DNA from: Ettlia oleoabundans
Taxonomy: Eukaryota > Chlorophyta > Chlorophyceae > Chlamydomonadales
Assembly (NCBI GenBank): GCA_019693395.1
Contig: JAAMXP010000141.1
Coordinates: forward strand, 5,093 to 39,471
Length of the DNA stretch: 34,379 nt
Reading direction: 5' to 3'
Part shown: positions 11,181 to 22,128 of the stretch, in pieces
How the letters are laid out: each line of letters begins with the position of its first letter
Position numbering within the stretch: position 1 is the first letter of the stretch
Made by a program: the position numbers and the translations under genes
Notes under the pieces: model-generated
The model's input: only the letters and a program-made list of their open reading frames with translations
Told to the model about the DNA's origin: nothing
Database searches by the model: none

Positions 11181-11483
11181 TCCCTCAGCCCGCATGCTAC
11201 TGATAGTGTTAAGTAAAGTAACAAACAGTTGTGGGATGCTGACATGCAGAGGGTAGCAGATTGAACGTGAGCCAGACCATACGTGAAGGTAATGCTATGC
11301 CACTGCTATGTCCGGTTTGAGACAGGAGCTGTGCAGCTAGATCAAGGTTAGCAACCAGCAGGCGCCAGCTTTCTCATAATGAGGCTCATATCATGGTGTA
11401 GAACCCCAACACTGCGGTTATGTGGCCAGAGTGTGGACCTTGCACTCCCTTCTTATCATGCCGCTCATGAGCCATGACCTTGA
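11181..11483. other. Convergent intergenic region
   Basis: This stretch lies between the FANCA stop and the stop of the eight-cysteine gene and would hold their 3' UTRs. I see no gene, RNA or repeat in it. Confidence 0.5.
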
Positions 11484-13234
11484 TCAGGCTTTCCTCGTAC
11501 TGAAGCAGCTGCGCATGTCAGTGAAAGCATCGTGCACGAAAGTCCAGGCCATGGCGCTGCCACCGAATACTGCACGCGACGGCCAATGGGGAAGGCAACA
11601 CCGGACATAAGGAGGTCAGTCAGCGCGCCACCAGACACACCCAGCCGCCTCTTTCTTGTCCAGCCCATGCAAGGCAGGCCGGCATATGCTACAATCTACA
11701 CATCATTTGACGCTGGTAAAGTGCTGCCCAGCAGTAGCAGAGCACAGCACAGCACCGCACAGCAGCCACAACCACCGCCATTGCACCATACCTGAGAGGA
11801 GCGCAAAGATGACGCTTGCCACTGCCCAACCATCGCTCAGTTCACGCATCCATGTGGGGAAGGTGCGCATGGGCAGGACGGGCTGCTCCTCAACCTCCTC
11901 CTCTACCTCCTTCTCAGCAGCGGCAGGGGGAGCAGGGCCGGCGCAGGGGCCCTCGCCGTCCTGGAAGTAGTAAATCTCGTAGCCCATCTCCCTGCAAGTA
12001 AGGTGGGTATCAAGGCCAGGCGCGAGGCAGCAACGAGGTTACTGCTTGCCAGAGGACATATGGCATGCTGTAGTCGGTATATAGGGTGGCAGTGCCAGCA
12101 TGCTGCCCAGGCCAGGGCACGCAGGCCATGGTCTGCATGTTGCCATGCTGTTGCGATCTCAGGCCATAGTAAGAACATGCACAGTTAGCAGTGTCTTTGG
12201 GTCCCAGAAGGAGACAAGGGGGAATGCAAGGTTAAAGTGGTGTCATGTGTCGTTCCCAGCATGTGCAGCGGGTTCATAAAGGCACAAGACGCGTGAGCAT
12301 GCTGAAGGGCAGCAATCCTTACGTGCACTGACCCATGTACTGCTTCCATTTGATCCGGTTGATCGCTGCAAAGAATGATCTCAACACTTTGAATCATTGT
12401 GTTTATCCCAACTGTGGTCCCCATGTATATACCAGGTATATATGGATATGACAGAAGTTCTATATCCCAAGGGCGTTCTTTGGGCTGCAGTCGTCACACC
12501 AAGCAGCATGGCAGGGCCCATGCTGCATCACATGCGCCCATGCCCTTCCCACTCTGCGCTTCCTATCAGGTCGTTGCAGCTTGCACAAGTCATATGAACC
12601 ACTAGAGTCGCAGGAAATGCAAGTCAAGCAGTGCCCTACCTGCCCCCTTCAACAGGCCAGACCAGTAGCTTTCGACACAAAAACAGTTACGGGAGGGAAG
12701 CGCAGAATTGTGACCAAAGTACTCGGCCATCACCTTGCAGCAGGACTCCACTGCAGGGCAAAAGTGGACCGCCTGGGTGATTTGCAGGCAAAACATGCTA
12801 TGCATGATACACCATGACACAGGCGTATGCATTCCAGCTGGGTTGTGCAGCTTGGGTCACATCTCCCATGAGCCCTGGATGTTCCGTTTGGCGTCCCGGC
12901 AACATGCTCAACAAGATAGGAACAGAGTTGTGACTGGCTAGTAGTGGTGCGCAGCGTTCTAGAGCGCTCGGTTCGGCTGACACACTGGATTGAGGGTGCA
13001 CCGCCTGAAGCAGCGCTGGGGTGCATGCATGTCGGGTCATTATTCACCTGCAGGGCTCCTGAAGAACATGGTTAGCCCGCAATCGAGAGTCTTGCTCGTC
13101 GCCTCATACATGGTGGCGGCATTGCACACCGCCCCAGGGTTCTCGGGCAGCATCACCTCCTGGCCAATGGCCAAGACAGGGGCTACGGCCAGTGCCAACC
13201 ATAATATCACAGCAGGAATGGAAGGAAGCTTCAT
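11484..13234 (-). CDS. Secreted eight-cysteine (lipid-transfer/2S-albumin-like) protein with C-terminal membrane anchor
   Basis: Exons on the minus strand: 13234-13048, 12750-12640, 12365-12323, 11991-11792 and 11569-11484 (627 nt, 208 aa, all phases agree). Residues 1-23 form a signal peptide (MKLPSIPAVILWLALAVAPV). Cysteines then fall at 37, 52, 66, 67, 85, 87, 113 and 130, that is C-X14-C-X13-CC-X17-CXC-X25-C-X16-C. This is the eight-cysteine pattern of plant non-specific lipid transfer proteins and related inhibitor/storage proteins, with Phe between the CXC cysteines as in type 2 LTPs. An Ala/Pro/Glu linker (131-154) leads to LPMRTFP and a transmembrane segment (about 169-192), then a short tail. 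The family fold is a disulfide-bonded helical bundle around a hydrophobic cavity. The lipid ligand and function here are unknown. I started at the ATG that gives the signal peptide; an in-frame ATG at 13372 adds a non-hydrophobic extension. Confidence 0.75.
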
Positions 13235-13734
13235 ATCGACGAATAAGTTCGAGGCAGCCTGGCTTGAGACTGCCAGCCGGAAGACAGGCTGTGAGGGCTG
13301 GTTCGGGCAGGCGACGGCAGTGGAGGAATGCAGCACGCCTGCAATGCGCACTTGCCGGATTAATTGTACCAAGTCTACAAACTGTGGGACAGATCCCGGT
13401 TGAAGCTGCGCACCACACGATCAGAGCCGGCGCGCGTGTGCGCGTGCGCAGACGCCATCAGCTACCCCTCCGGCTCGGAATGTGACCGAAGAAAAACTCT
13501 GGTCAGAATCATAAAGCATTGTCATCGCAATCGCTATTTAGTGGGATCGCATTGGTATGCACACCCAAAGCGCTGGAGGTTGACTGCAAGGCTGCACTGC
13601 AGGCTGGCAGCTGCTGCGCAAGTGCTTATTCATTATGCAACGCAAATCGCCAGCTGCCATCTCAGCCGCCATCATGGAGTGTTGGGGGCTTCGTTTGGAG
13701 CGTTTCCTTATTCTACTACTTTCACGATCTCCTC

Positions 13735-14429
13735 TCAGCCAGTAGTCCACAGGTCGATGAATGCGTCATGCACGAAAGTCCACACCATGGCGCTTCCGCC
13801 AATCACTGCAAGCAGCGGCGCGGAAGGGAACAGCAGGCGCAAGAAGAGGTCACATTCCATCAGGCAGGCAGCATCAAGCACGGCCATGCCTAGCTAGCGC
13901 CTGCATGCAGTAACATTGCTTTTGCTTGCTTTGCTTTTGCTTGCGCAAGAACATTTGGTTTTGCACCATTGCCCCTCCTTGGCATGCATGCATCAGCAGT
14001 ACTTGTTTTTTTGTGTTTACAGTCTGCTCAGGCGCCATGGACCTTGCAACAAAGAGCCCTCCAGCACAGCACAGCACAGCACAGCACAGCACAGCACAGC
14101 ACAGCACAGCACAGCACAGCACAGCAACAGTGCCCAATACCACCACTGCCGCACCACACCTGCCAGGATTGCAAAGATGAAGCCCGCCAGTGCCCAGCCA
14201 TCGCTCGCCAGGTCACGCACCCACTGGGGGAAGGTGCGCATGGGTAGGATTGGCTCCTCAGTAGCGTCTTCCATCATTACTTCAGCAGCTGCCTCCACAG
14301 CAGGCACTGCAACGTCGGCAGATTTTGGAGCGGGGAGGGGGGCAAGCTGCTCGGGTTCGCGGGGGGGGGGGGGTGCCAGCACAGGGACCCTCGCCATTTT
14401 GGAAGTAGTAGATGTCGTAGCTTATCTCC
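13735..14429 (-). pseudogene. Truncated, frameshifted copy of the eight-cysteine/membrane-anchor gene
   Basis: Only the last two exons of the neighbouring gene are duplicated: 14429-14160 and 13805-13735. The C-terminal exon matches closely (GGSAMVWTFVHDAF against GGSAMAWTFVHDAF), as do the SYDIYYFQNGEGPC region and LPMRTFPQW before the membrane segment. No counterparts of the signal-peptide and first cysteine exons were found upstream, and the acceptor before the duplicated exon is lost. A 13-G run (14361-14373; C on the coding strand) shifts the frame between GEGPC and the acidic linker, as a real indel or an assembly error. An ATG at 14397, in the linker frame, would still encode a 102-residue tail-anchored protein (238 + 71 nt, spliced), so expression is possible. 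Confidence 0.7.
14062..14126 (+). repeat. Pentanucleotide microsatellite (CAGCA)n
   Basis: About 13 units lie in the last intron of the truncated copy. The matching intron of the intact gene holds a short, irregular version near 11736-11760, so the array seems to have expanded after the duplication. Confidence 0.9.
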
Positions 14430-14840
14430 AAACTTTCAATCATTGAAGCTGGTAACCTTGTTGGTCAACTGGACAAGTGCTGTGCTGAGCGTGATTCTAG
14501 AGGCAATAACCCTGCTATGGCAGTGCCACATCAGCACCTCGGTGCTACGCACCGCCCCTCAACTCTGGCAGAGAACACATTCCAATCTGCTACGCAGACA
14601 ATAGCCCTGGCCATGGGCCTTGGCTCCAAAATAGCTGCAAGGAAGGCTACGAAGCTTGCAGGTAGCTCCATTGTTTGCAGACTAGTGTGGTGAGAGGTGG
14701 TTTCCAAAACTCTTCGGCGCAAAGAGGAAAGCCTAGAAGCTTTCTACCCTCGAGGTCTCTACTCAAAGGATACTTCTCGTTACCTAAACGTGTGTTGTGC
14801 TGCTTTACCTCCCCTCCTTGCTCCTGCTCACAGGCTAACC
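14430..14840. other. Region upstream of the truncated copy and of the ParA-like gene
   Basis: I looked here for the missing 5' exons of the truncated eight-cysteine copy and found none. Bases up to 14444 resemble the end of intron 2 of the intact gene. The rest would hold the 5' region of the ParA-like gene. Nothing else is recognised. Confidence 0.4.
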
Positions 14841-15419
14841 ATGTCGGCCAGAACTTGGAGAGTTCCCTTGGACGCATCAAGCCTATACGAACCTATAATC
14901 ATTGGAGTATTCACACACAAGGGCGGCACGGGTAAGAAGAAACCCGCCCTGTTCCTGTCTTCACAGTTGGGGTAGCGGCAGCAGCGCGGCCGCCGAGGTT
15001 GCCAGCACCGTTGTGACCCGGAGAGCGGCGCCATCAAGTCAGTTTACTGCTGCAGGCAAGACGACATATGCATCTATGGTCGGCGCGCTATTGGCAAAAT
15101 TGTATCGAAAAACGATACTGGTGGATGCTGATATGCAGATGAGGTAGCGCCCACACCCAAATCTGCTCTTTTCCCCGCACAGCAGGGCCGCGTGCAGATG
15201 GTGCACTGGCAAATGTTGCTGGTAGCGTGCATGCATGTGTGGTGGTCGTCTGCTGGCAGCCGCTTTTTCAAGTGATTACATGTGATTGAGTGCAGTCTGA
15301 CCACTCAATATGCTGACGACTCCCTTGAGGGGCCCGACAGCGAGGCCGAATGCGAAGATAGCGAGGAGGAGGAGGAGGAGGTAGCTCAGCAGGCACCGGA
15401 GCCAGGCAATGCAGGGTGA
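14841..15419 (+). CDS. ParA/MinD-like P-loop ATPase, N-terminal part only
   Basis: Exons 14841-14931, 15056-15143 and 15296-15419 give 100 aa if translation ends at the in-frame TGA (15417-15419). Splicing across the first intron rebuilds a deviant Walker A motif (IIIGVFTHKGGTGKTTYASM), followed by the A' strand TILVDADMQ, where ParA proteins usually read VDADPQ. A stretch rich in Glu and Asp ends the protein. ParA-type ATPases dimerise on ATP to position DNA, chromosomes or protein clusters. The switch and Walker B regions expected in a protein of 190 residues or more are not found before the convergent ALDH22 gene. A donor at 15416 could join a short exon near 15560, adding only about 16 residues. 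It is either a decayed gene or a short paralogue. Confidence 0.55.
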
Positions 15420-16153
15420 GCAGCAGCCTGCTCTGCCTGCTCCACACCACGTTGTCAGGTGGATTTGGGGTTTCAGCCGGTAACTTGCACTGCTGTGGAT
15501 CATGTACAAAGCTTGTGTGGTGAAAGCTTCATCCATATGGACTTAAGCTTGCCTAGCAGCGGAGTGCTGGTTCTTCTACCCATTCCTGGGGACCGCTCTT
15601 ACAGCTGATGTGTTTGCCGGTATAGTGAGTAGCTCTGCCTGCTCAGTGGTTTGTGCTGGGTAGCTGGTCTCAATGTTTGGTTGAGAAGCCTGCGAATCTG
15701 CATCCCCCTATCCTCTGACACTGCGTCGTTGCTCAACCTGTAAAGTCTGATGATGACGAAGGAGAGCGACATGCTATTTACCGGCAAGGCTTTTAAAAAA
15801 GAAACATTGGTTTTAAAAAGCAGCTGAAAAGGTGATAAGCAACTGAGGATGGGTCTGGAAAGCGATGTCACTTGCTTGGTAGGGTGCTTCACTCGCTCTT
15901 CTTGCCGTAGGCTGCCGCTGTTGAGCTGCCGCCGGGCAGGAAGCATGCTAGCAGGCCAAACAGGCCCTTGATGTTGCCTGCAAAATCAAAGAGGCGGGTG
16001 AACAAGGGCAGATAGAGCAACAGCACGGCTGGCTGTAGCACAGCATGGGCCATGAGCAGCTGAAGCTGCTGTTCCCAGGCAGACTAGCAGCCTGCATGGG
16101 GCAGAATCCACCCCCCTGCCGCACTGTGCACGCTGCAACGGCCACAGCCACAG
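15420..16153. other. Convergent intergenic region between the ParA-like gene and ALDH22
   Basis: It would hold the 3' UTRs. TGTAA motifs occur on the plus strand near 15738 and on the minus strand near 15600. Minus-strand 15978-15898 could be read as a small exon (NIKGLFGLL...YGKKSE), but no phase-compatible donor links it to ALDH22. Confidence 0.35.
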
Positions 16154-19100
16154 TTACCCCTTGAGACGGCCCTTCCATCGCAGCACACCTGCCCATCCCG
16201 GGGCGTAGAACATCCAGACCAGGCTGGACACAAAGTCGAAGGCGCGGTGGGACACAGGGTACTGCAGTAGCGGCGGGATGGCGGTCTTGAAGGGCCAGCG
16301 GTCCTCAGCCACAGCCTGCAGCAGCAAGCGGGACATTGCACAGCGCAGCAAGGGGTGTGGTGCAGGGCGCGGAGGGAGACAAAGGGCTGCTGTAAGAGAT
16401 TGATCCCATCTACTGGCAAGAGCAGGAGCAACACCCGGTCTCCCTTTGTACCAACCCGGCACCCTTGATGGGGCAGTGGCATCATCCTCACCCCACCACA
16501 CGCGCACCTTTGGGATGCACATGCCGCGCAAGCCCTCGATGCCCGCAAACCGATCAAAGCCGCTGTGCTTGACGCCGCCAAAGGGCAGGCTCTGGCACAT
16601 GTAGGTGGTGGCAAAGTCGTTGATGCTGGTCATGCCCGCCTGCAGGCACACATGCAGACCTCAGCAAAATGGCATGCAACAGGCGGCAATTGAACAAGCA
16701 ACAGGGCACAGCAAAACCGGCCAGTTTATGGGTGCTGCCGAGCTGCACAGGTACACCTGACAGCCTGGCAGAAGGGTGCCAAGGGGAACGCAGTGGGCGT
16801 ATGCTGGGCACCTTATAATGCGAACGCTGAGCGCTGAGCGTACCAGGCATAACTGTCAGCCAGTAGGCCTTTACGAGCAGCTGGTTATTGGCCTGGCAAA
16901 GCACTGCACAAGCGCTGCCACCTTGCGGGTGAAAGAAGACAACACAGACCTCGAGCCTTGCGGCCATGGCACGTGCTCGGCGCCTGCTGCCGCTGAAAAC
17001 CGAGGAGCCCAGGCCAAAGGGACAATCGTTGGCTATTGCCACCGCCTCATCGTCGCTGCTAAACTTCACAACTGCGGCAGCAGAACGAGTTGCATCATAA
17101 ACCACAGGTGAGATGGTGGGGAACGCAGAAGAGCGAGAGAACGCGCAATTTGCAGAATGCAAGAAGGCAACATTCAAGGAGGCTTAGCTAACGGCTGCCC
17201 AAGAGACAACCACAGCGTGCACAGCATGGAAGCAATGTAAGTGGCTCACCCGCCATCACCGGACCAAACACCTCTTCCTGCCAGATGCGCATAGTAGGCG
17301 TGACACCCGTCACCACAGTGGGGGGGTAAAACTGGCCAGAGCCGTTGCCAGACAGCTTGCCTCCCGCCAGCACCTGCAGCACCAGCGTGAAGCCAGCAGG
17401 TGCTGGTCTTCCACATCTCAGACGACCCCATCCGACACTGGTTGCGACCCAACACACACCCCACCGCTCCACGCCCAAACCATGCTCTACAACCCGTGCC
17501 GCACCCAGTCATAACACAACAAGGTGCCAGCGCCTCACCTGCGCCCCCTTCTTAACCGCGTCGTCAATCAGCTCCTGCACCTTCTCAGCAGCACCCGGCA
17601 TGCACATAGCACCGCAGTCAACCATGAATGCACCGCTGGCAGGGCCCTGCCGAAGTGCCGCAGTTGCCTCAGCGGCACGGCTGCAGGCAGGGGACAATGC
17701 AGACACCAGTGGTGCATTGCGAGGAGATCAGCAGTTTGCCGAGCAGCACCCAGTTCAGCAAACAGCCTGAGCAGGTACCGCTGGTTGCACATGGTCGTGC
17801 AGACAAATGCACCCCGCAGTTGTTGTTTTGGATACCCCAACTTGGCAAATACTCGTTCAACAACTCGGCTATCCCCCATGCGATCGGATGTCCCAACAAG
17901 CCCGACACAGCAGCCAACCACAGCTGCGCAATGCCACCCTTGCTTGCCAAGGGCCACTCACCGCACAAACTCGTCGTAAACCTTTGCATGCACAATGAAA
18001 CGCTCAGCCCCCGCACAGTTCTGCCCGCAGCTCTGGAAGGCGCCACGCAGCGCTGTGGGCAGCACCTGCAGCGGGCAGTGGCAGGTAGTTCAGGGAAAAT
18101 TGGCCGATCAAGCCGGAAAGCAGTACTGCACAATAGGTCAACAGAACATGGGATCAACAGTTTCACTTGATGTCCCCAAGCTTGCCCCACCCAGTCACCC
18201 ACCTGGTTCAAGTCTGCGTCGTCGCATACAATGAAGGCATCCTTTCCACCCAGCTCCAGCACCACAGGGGTCAGGTTGTCGGCAGCTGCCTCCATGACCT
18301 GTGGGGTAGGTGGAGTTGCGAGTCAAAGGTGGGGGACATGAGAGGGTAGGCAAGCATTGCAACAGCTGTAGCGACAGGGCAGGTCTGGATGGGGAGCAGC
18401 ATAGGCTTCCAGTGGGCAGGGCAACTGTGGGGCAGGCAGGAAGAGAGCGTGGTTGCCATGCGCTAGCCTGCCTTCCTGCCTGCCAGCCAGGCAGCTTGCC
18501 ATCAAAGGCATGCAAAGCGGCTGAACTGGGCCTTGCCAGCAGCGGCTGTGCCCCACCTTGCGGCCAATCTGCGTACTGCCCACAAAGATGAGCTTGCCAA
18601 TGTCGGGGGAGGTGACCAGAGCATGGCCAGCCTCACCATACCCAGTCACAATCTGCGGGATAGCACAGGGCAGCAGAGCATAGGACGTAAGGCAAAGAGC
18701 CTCAGGAACTGAGCAAGCGACCGGCAGCAAAACATGGCGTGACAAAGGTGGTGACCACCAGGGCAGGTATTGCCAAGTGACAGTGACACGCGCCCATGCT
18801 GCCGCTGTTTTTCCAACAATGAGCTGGTTCAACACTGCCAGTTGTGCCGCTGCCACACATGGCGATGCCAGCTTTCTAGCCATGCAGACAGCCACTGCTT
18901 CCCCCACCTGCACCAGGTCTGATGGTGCGCCTGCTGCCGCCAGCGCCGCGTCAATGATGCGCTTGTAGTACTGGGCTGACCAGGAGGCGTGCTCAGACAC
19001 CTGGGGCATGAGGCAGCAAGGAAGTGGGGAGGTGAGTAAAGGAAGTAGGGTGGCGGGGACCGAGCAGGCAGGCAGGCAGGTAACCATTCGACACTAACAA

Positions 19101-21091
19101 CAAGTTGCACAGAATACCACTTGTGACCGACAACAGCCTTGCCTTGCCAACAAGAGCCGCTATTGCAACAGTCAACCACATCACCAGCAAGCGCATTGCA
19201 TGAACAACACACATAACACCACCATGCCCGCGTCCACCACCCACACCTTTATGACGATGGCATTGCCGGCGAACAGAGCGGCTGTGAGGGGGTTGAAGAT
19301 GTTGTGGAAGGGGTAGTTCCAGGGCACGATGGCTCCCACAACCCCCAGCGGCACATACTCCACGCGTGCCGCTTTGTAGAACATCTGTGTCGCAAACAGC
19401 GCAGCAAAACGGGGCAGGGTCGGGATTTAATCGAGAGAAGACGAAGCTGTGTGGGAGGGATGTGGAATGCTTAAGGAGCTGGTGCAAGGAGTAGGCTTTG
19501 TGGCCTGGAGGGGGCTGCTGCAGAAAGGAGGGAGGTGTTGCAGCAGCCTGCGGGCATGTTGGGACCAAGAATGTCTCCAACACCACCACACCCATCTACT
19601 CCTTCTGTCCGAACCCCGGCACCGGGTCATGATGCCGCTAAACGGCCTCTGCTGCCCATTCCTTACCGGTTTGACCCAAGTCTTGCTCCACAACTGCTGC
19701 CCCTGCGCCTGTCACCACCACTAAACCGTTGTTCTCACCATGGTGCCTGCTGAGCGGGTCTCCGGCCGGAGGTACTGCTCCCCCTGCTGCACCAGCCACC
19801 AGATTTTCTCGCACGTCACTATCACCTCGCCAAAGGCGGCATCGACCATGGGCTTGCCAGAGTCAATGGCGGACACCCTGGTGATCAAGAGAAGGAGGCA
19901 GCGACATGCCTGAGGAAAAGTTTGGCAAGTGTGAGACTGCTTAAAAGCGGCAGGCACCAGTGCTGGGGAGCAGAAAAGCACCTTGCAGCGAGCGGTGAGT
20001 AAATGCATGAAACAGGCTGCGGCCCATGCTCCAGTGCAAAGCGACAGTGGAGGGATACCTGCAGATCTCCTCCTGGTTCTCCACAATGAACTTCAGGATG
20101 ATCCTCAGCAGCAGGCGGCGCTGCGTAAAGCTGCTGCGCTGCCACTCCTTGCCCGCCTCCTTGGCCCGCAACACCAGCTCACGCACCTACTTGCAAAGCA
20201 GTGCAAGAGCCAACAGCAAAGGGAGTGAGGTGGCAAGCTGGGTGACTGGCCGTGCCTTCTGGCGGCCATCGCAGCCAGCGGATGGAGTGAGTTGATGTGT
20301 GAGGGTGTATGCGTTGCGTTAGACTGCGTGGCAGAGGACTTGCGGTCAGCAGGCACAATAATGCATTCATGAAAGCACTGCCATGCAGTGCCTCGGAGAC
20401 CGCTGCAGTACTGAGGTTTGCACTGGCGGGTATTGAACACGGCAGACAGCAGCAAGCAGCGACAGCTGTACCAGGCACGCCAGCGGCAGAGATAGCGGCG
20501 ATACACGCCTGTGCTGGAGTCATGGCAGGCACGTAACCCAGCAGCTCTTGGGTGCCAGGGTCGCGACAGGGGATGAGGGATTTGGAGGGTTTGCGGGGGC
20601 TGCGACGAGGCCCATCGCCCGACGCTTCACCTGCAGGCCAGGCAAGTGCAACAGTGGTGCTGCCAGGGCCAGGAATTTGATACTATTTGTATCAGTACAA
20701 CATTCCATCAGGCACTCCACAAGTACCAGTCGGACAAAGAGTCTTAGAACGCAAACCACCTGCCAACCGCCGCCGCTGGGCAGGTACCGCGGGAGCGGCA
20801 GCACCAACGCCTCAGCGCGGGCAGGGATGGTTCTGCAACCTCTCTTGGCATGCATGTTAGCCCGCCAACTCCCTCCCGCGCCGACCAAACAGCCTGGTTG
20901 CAAACAAGTGGGAACACACCCGACATAGGCTCCACAACGATTGATGGCACTCGCTGGCCTAGCAGCTTTACAATGAGCACGACCGCCAGAATTGCACCCA
21001 CCACCGCGACGATCAGCAGCGGCGATGTTTGAGCAACCCCACCGGCCGTCCAGGCCTTCAAGGCGGACAGGCAACCCCCAAATTCCTCCAT
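16154..21091 (-). CDS. ALDH22A1: Aldehyde dehydrogenase, ALDH22 family, membrane-anchored
   Basis: It oxidises aldehydes to acids with NAD(P)+. ALDH22 is a plant family with an N-terminal anchor, implicated in stress tolerance; its substrate is poorly defined. Exons: 21091-20920, 20630-20509, 20186-20059, 19877-19739, 19384-19247, 19000-18908, 18652-18557, 18298-18203, 18065-17962, 17680-17539, 17373-17250, 17071-16950, 16639-16508 and 16315-16154. They sum to 1770 nt, giving 589 aa (Arabidopsis 596). A transmembrane segment lies at about 23-44. [13 protein letters not shown] is the cofactor/oxyanion region with Asn, ELGGKDAF holds the general base Glu311, and [10 protein letters not shown] holds nucleophile Cys345. 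EEVFGPVM and [19 protein letters not shown] are the C-terminal signatures. Intron 2 starts with GC (CAG at 20511-20509, then GCGTGT); this border gives exactly the plant spacing after GYVPA. I end it at the TAA reading RLKG-stop. Confidence 0.95.
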
Positions 21092-21288
21092 GATGCCACA
21101 ATTGAATGGAAGCTGCAGCGATCTCTCGCTGGATGCTTCATTCCTGCCAGGGTCACCTTGCGTCCAGCTGGACGGCAGCCGTGTGCCATCAGAAGCGTGT
21201 TGCAATTAAACAGCGCTGTTGGGCGCAAAATATCTTTGTCGGTTGCTGAAGTGATTCTGGCTGCGGCAACTCAAGCGCCGGAGCAGGG
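21092..21288. promoter_or_regulatory. Shared 197-bp upstream region of ALDH22 (minus) and the AT-hook gene (plus)
   Basis: The two start codons are only 197 bp apart, so both promoters and 5' UTRs must fit here or overlap the genes. I see no confident core motif. Confidence 0.5.
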
Positions 21289-22128
21289 ATGGAGGTCCAG
21301 CAAGAGGTCGTTGTCAAGCGCAGGCCAGGCAGGCCTCGCAAGCATCCCCTGCCTTCATCACAACACTTGAATTTATTATCAAATCAAGGTCTGAACGCAC
21401 AGGCGCAGCAGCAGCAGCAGGATTCCAAGCCAGGAGCCAGCGACGCAGCCTGGGGGCAGCCGCCGCAAGCGGAGTCAGTGGCAGCCGCAGCACCTGCGCG
21501 TAAGCAACGGGGTAGGCCACGCAAGCACCCGCTGCCGCCAGCCAACGAAGAGACCACGGCAACAGTCAAAAAGCGAAGGGGCAGGCCGCCAGGTGCGTAA
21601 AAGCTCCGCTTGAGAGTGGTTGACTGGGGCGCGCTTCAAGGGGCTTGTGAACGGACACGCCGACATATTTTGCAGCATCGGTCAACTGCTTGATCATTTG
21701 AGAGGAAAATAACGATTGCAACGAGTCGACTGTGCAGGCAAAGGCAAGGCGGCTGCAATGGCGTCAGCAGCAGCAGCAGCAGCAGCAGCAGCGGTGAGCT
21801 TGTTGCTCTGCTTCTCCTGCCCCTTGCAAATTGGGGTTAGTAAAATGTGGCTGACTGGCTGCTTGTTGATAGCGCATTTGGGTCCAACATTCTTATGGAT
21901 GCAGTAAAGCTGTGCATGCTGATGCCTCATGTGTGCCTCAACACGCAGGCAGCGGCAGCAGCGGCAGTAGCAGGGGCAGCAGCAGAAAGCGGTGGCTGGG
22001 TGAAGCTGGAGGGAGATGCAGATGGCAGCGGCCAGTCGCCACCTGTACCGCCGGCAACCAGGTCTGCAGCCAAGCCCCGCCACCGCCGGAAGGGTAGTAC
22101 GCCCATATCTGCCCCAGCCTCGGGCTGA
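21289..22128 (+). CDS. AT-hook DNA-binding protein (HMGA-like)
   Basis: Exons 21289-21592, 21738-21793 and 21949-22128 give 179 aa. Three AT-hooks lie in the first exon: KRRPGRPRKHPLP (about 10-22), KQRGRPRKHPLP (about 70-82) and KKRRGRPPG at the exon end. The spacers are Gln- and Ala-rich. Exon 2 is nearly all alanine codons from a GCA repeat, and exon 3 ends with a basic patch (KPRHRRKG). AT-hooks insert the GRP core into the minor groove of AT-rich DNA, so the protein probably shapes chromatin or transcription in the nucleus. No other domain is seen, which suggests an HMGA-like architectural protein, not an AHL factor (those carry a PPC/DUF296 domain). The target genes cannot be told from sequence. 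It is transcribed divergently from ALDH22. Confidence 0.75.

Noticed and set aside
12798..13047. Alternative minus-strand frames over exon 1 and intron 1 of the eight-cysteine gene
   Set aside because: They give no signal peptide or cysteine pattern. The chosen exons keep phase across all five junctions.
15898..15978. Possible last exon of ALDH22 (NIKGLFGLL...YGKKSE)
   Set aside because: The donor at 16157 would enter this exon in the wrong frame, and the gene already has a stop (TAA, 16156-16154) giving a length typical of the family.
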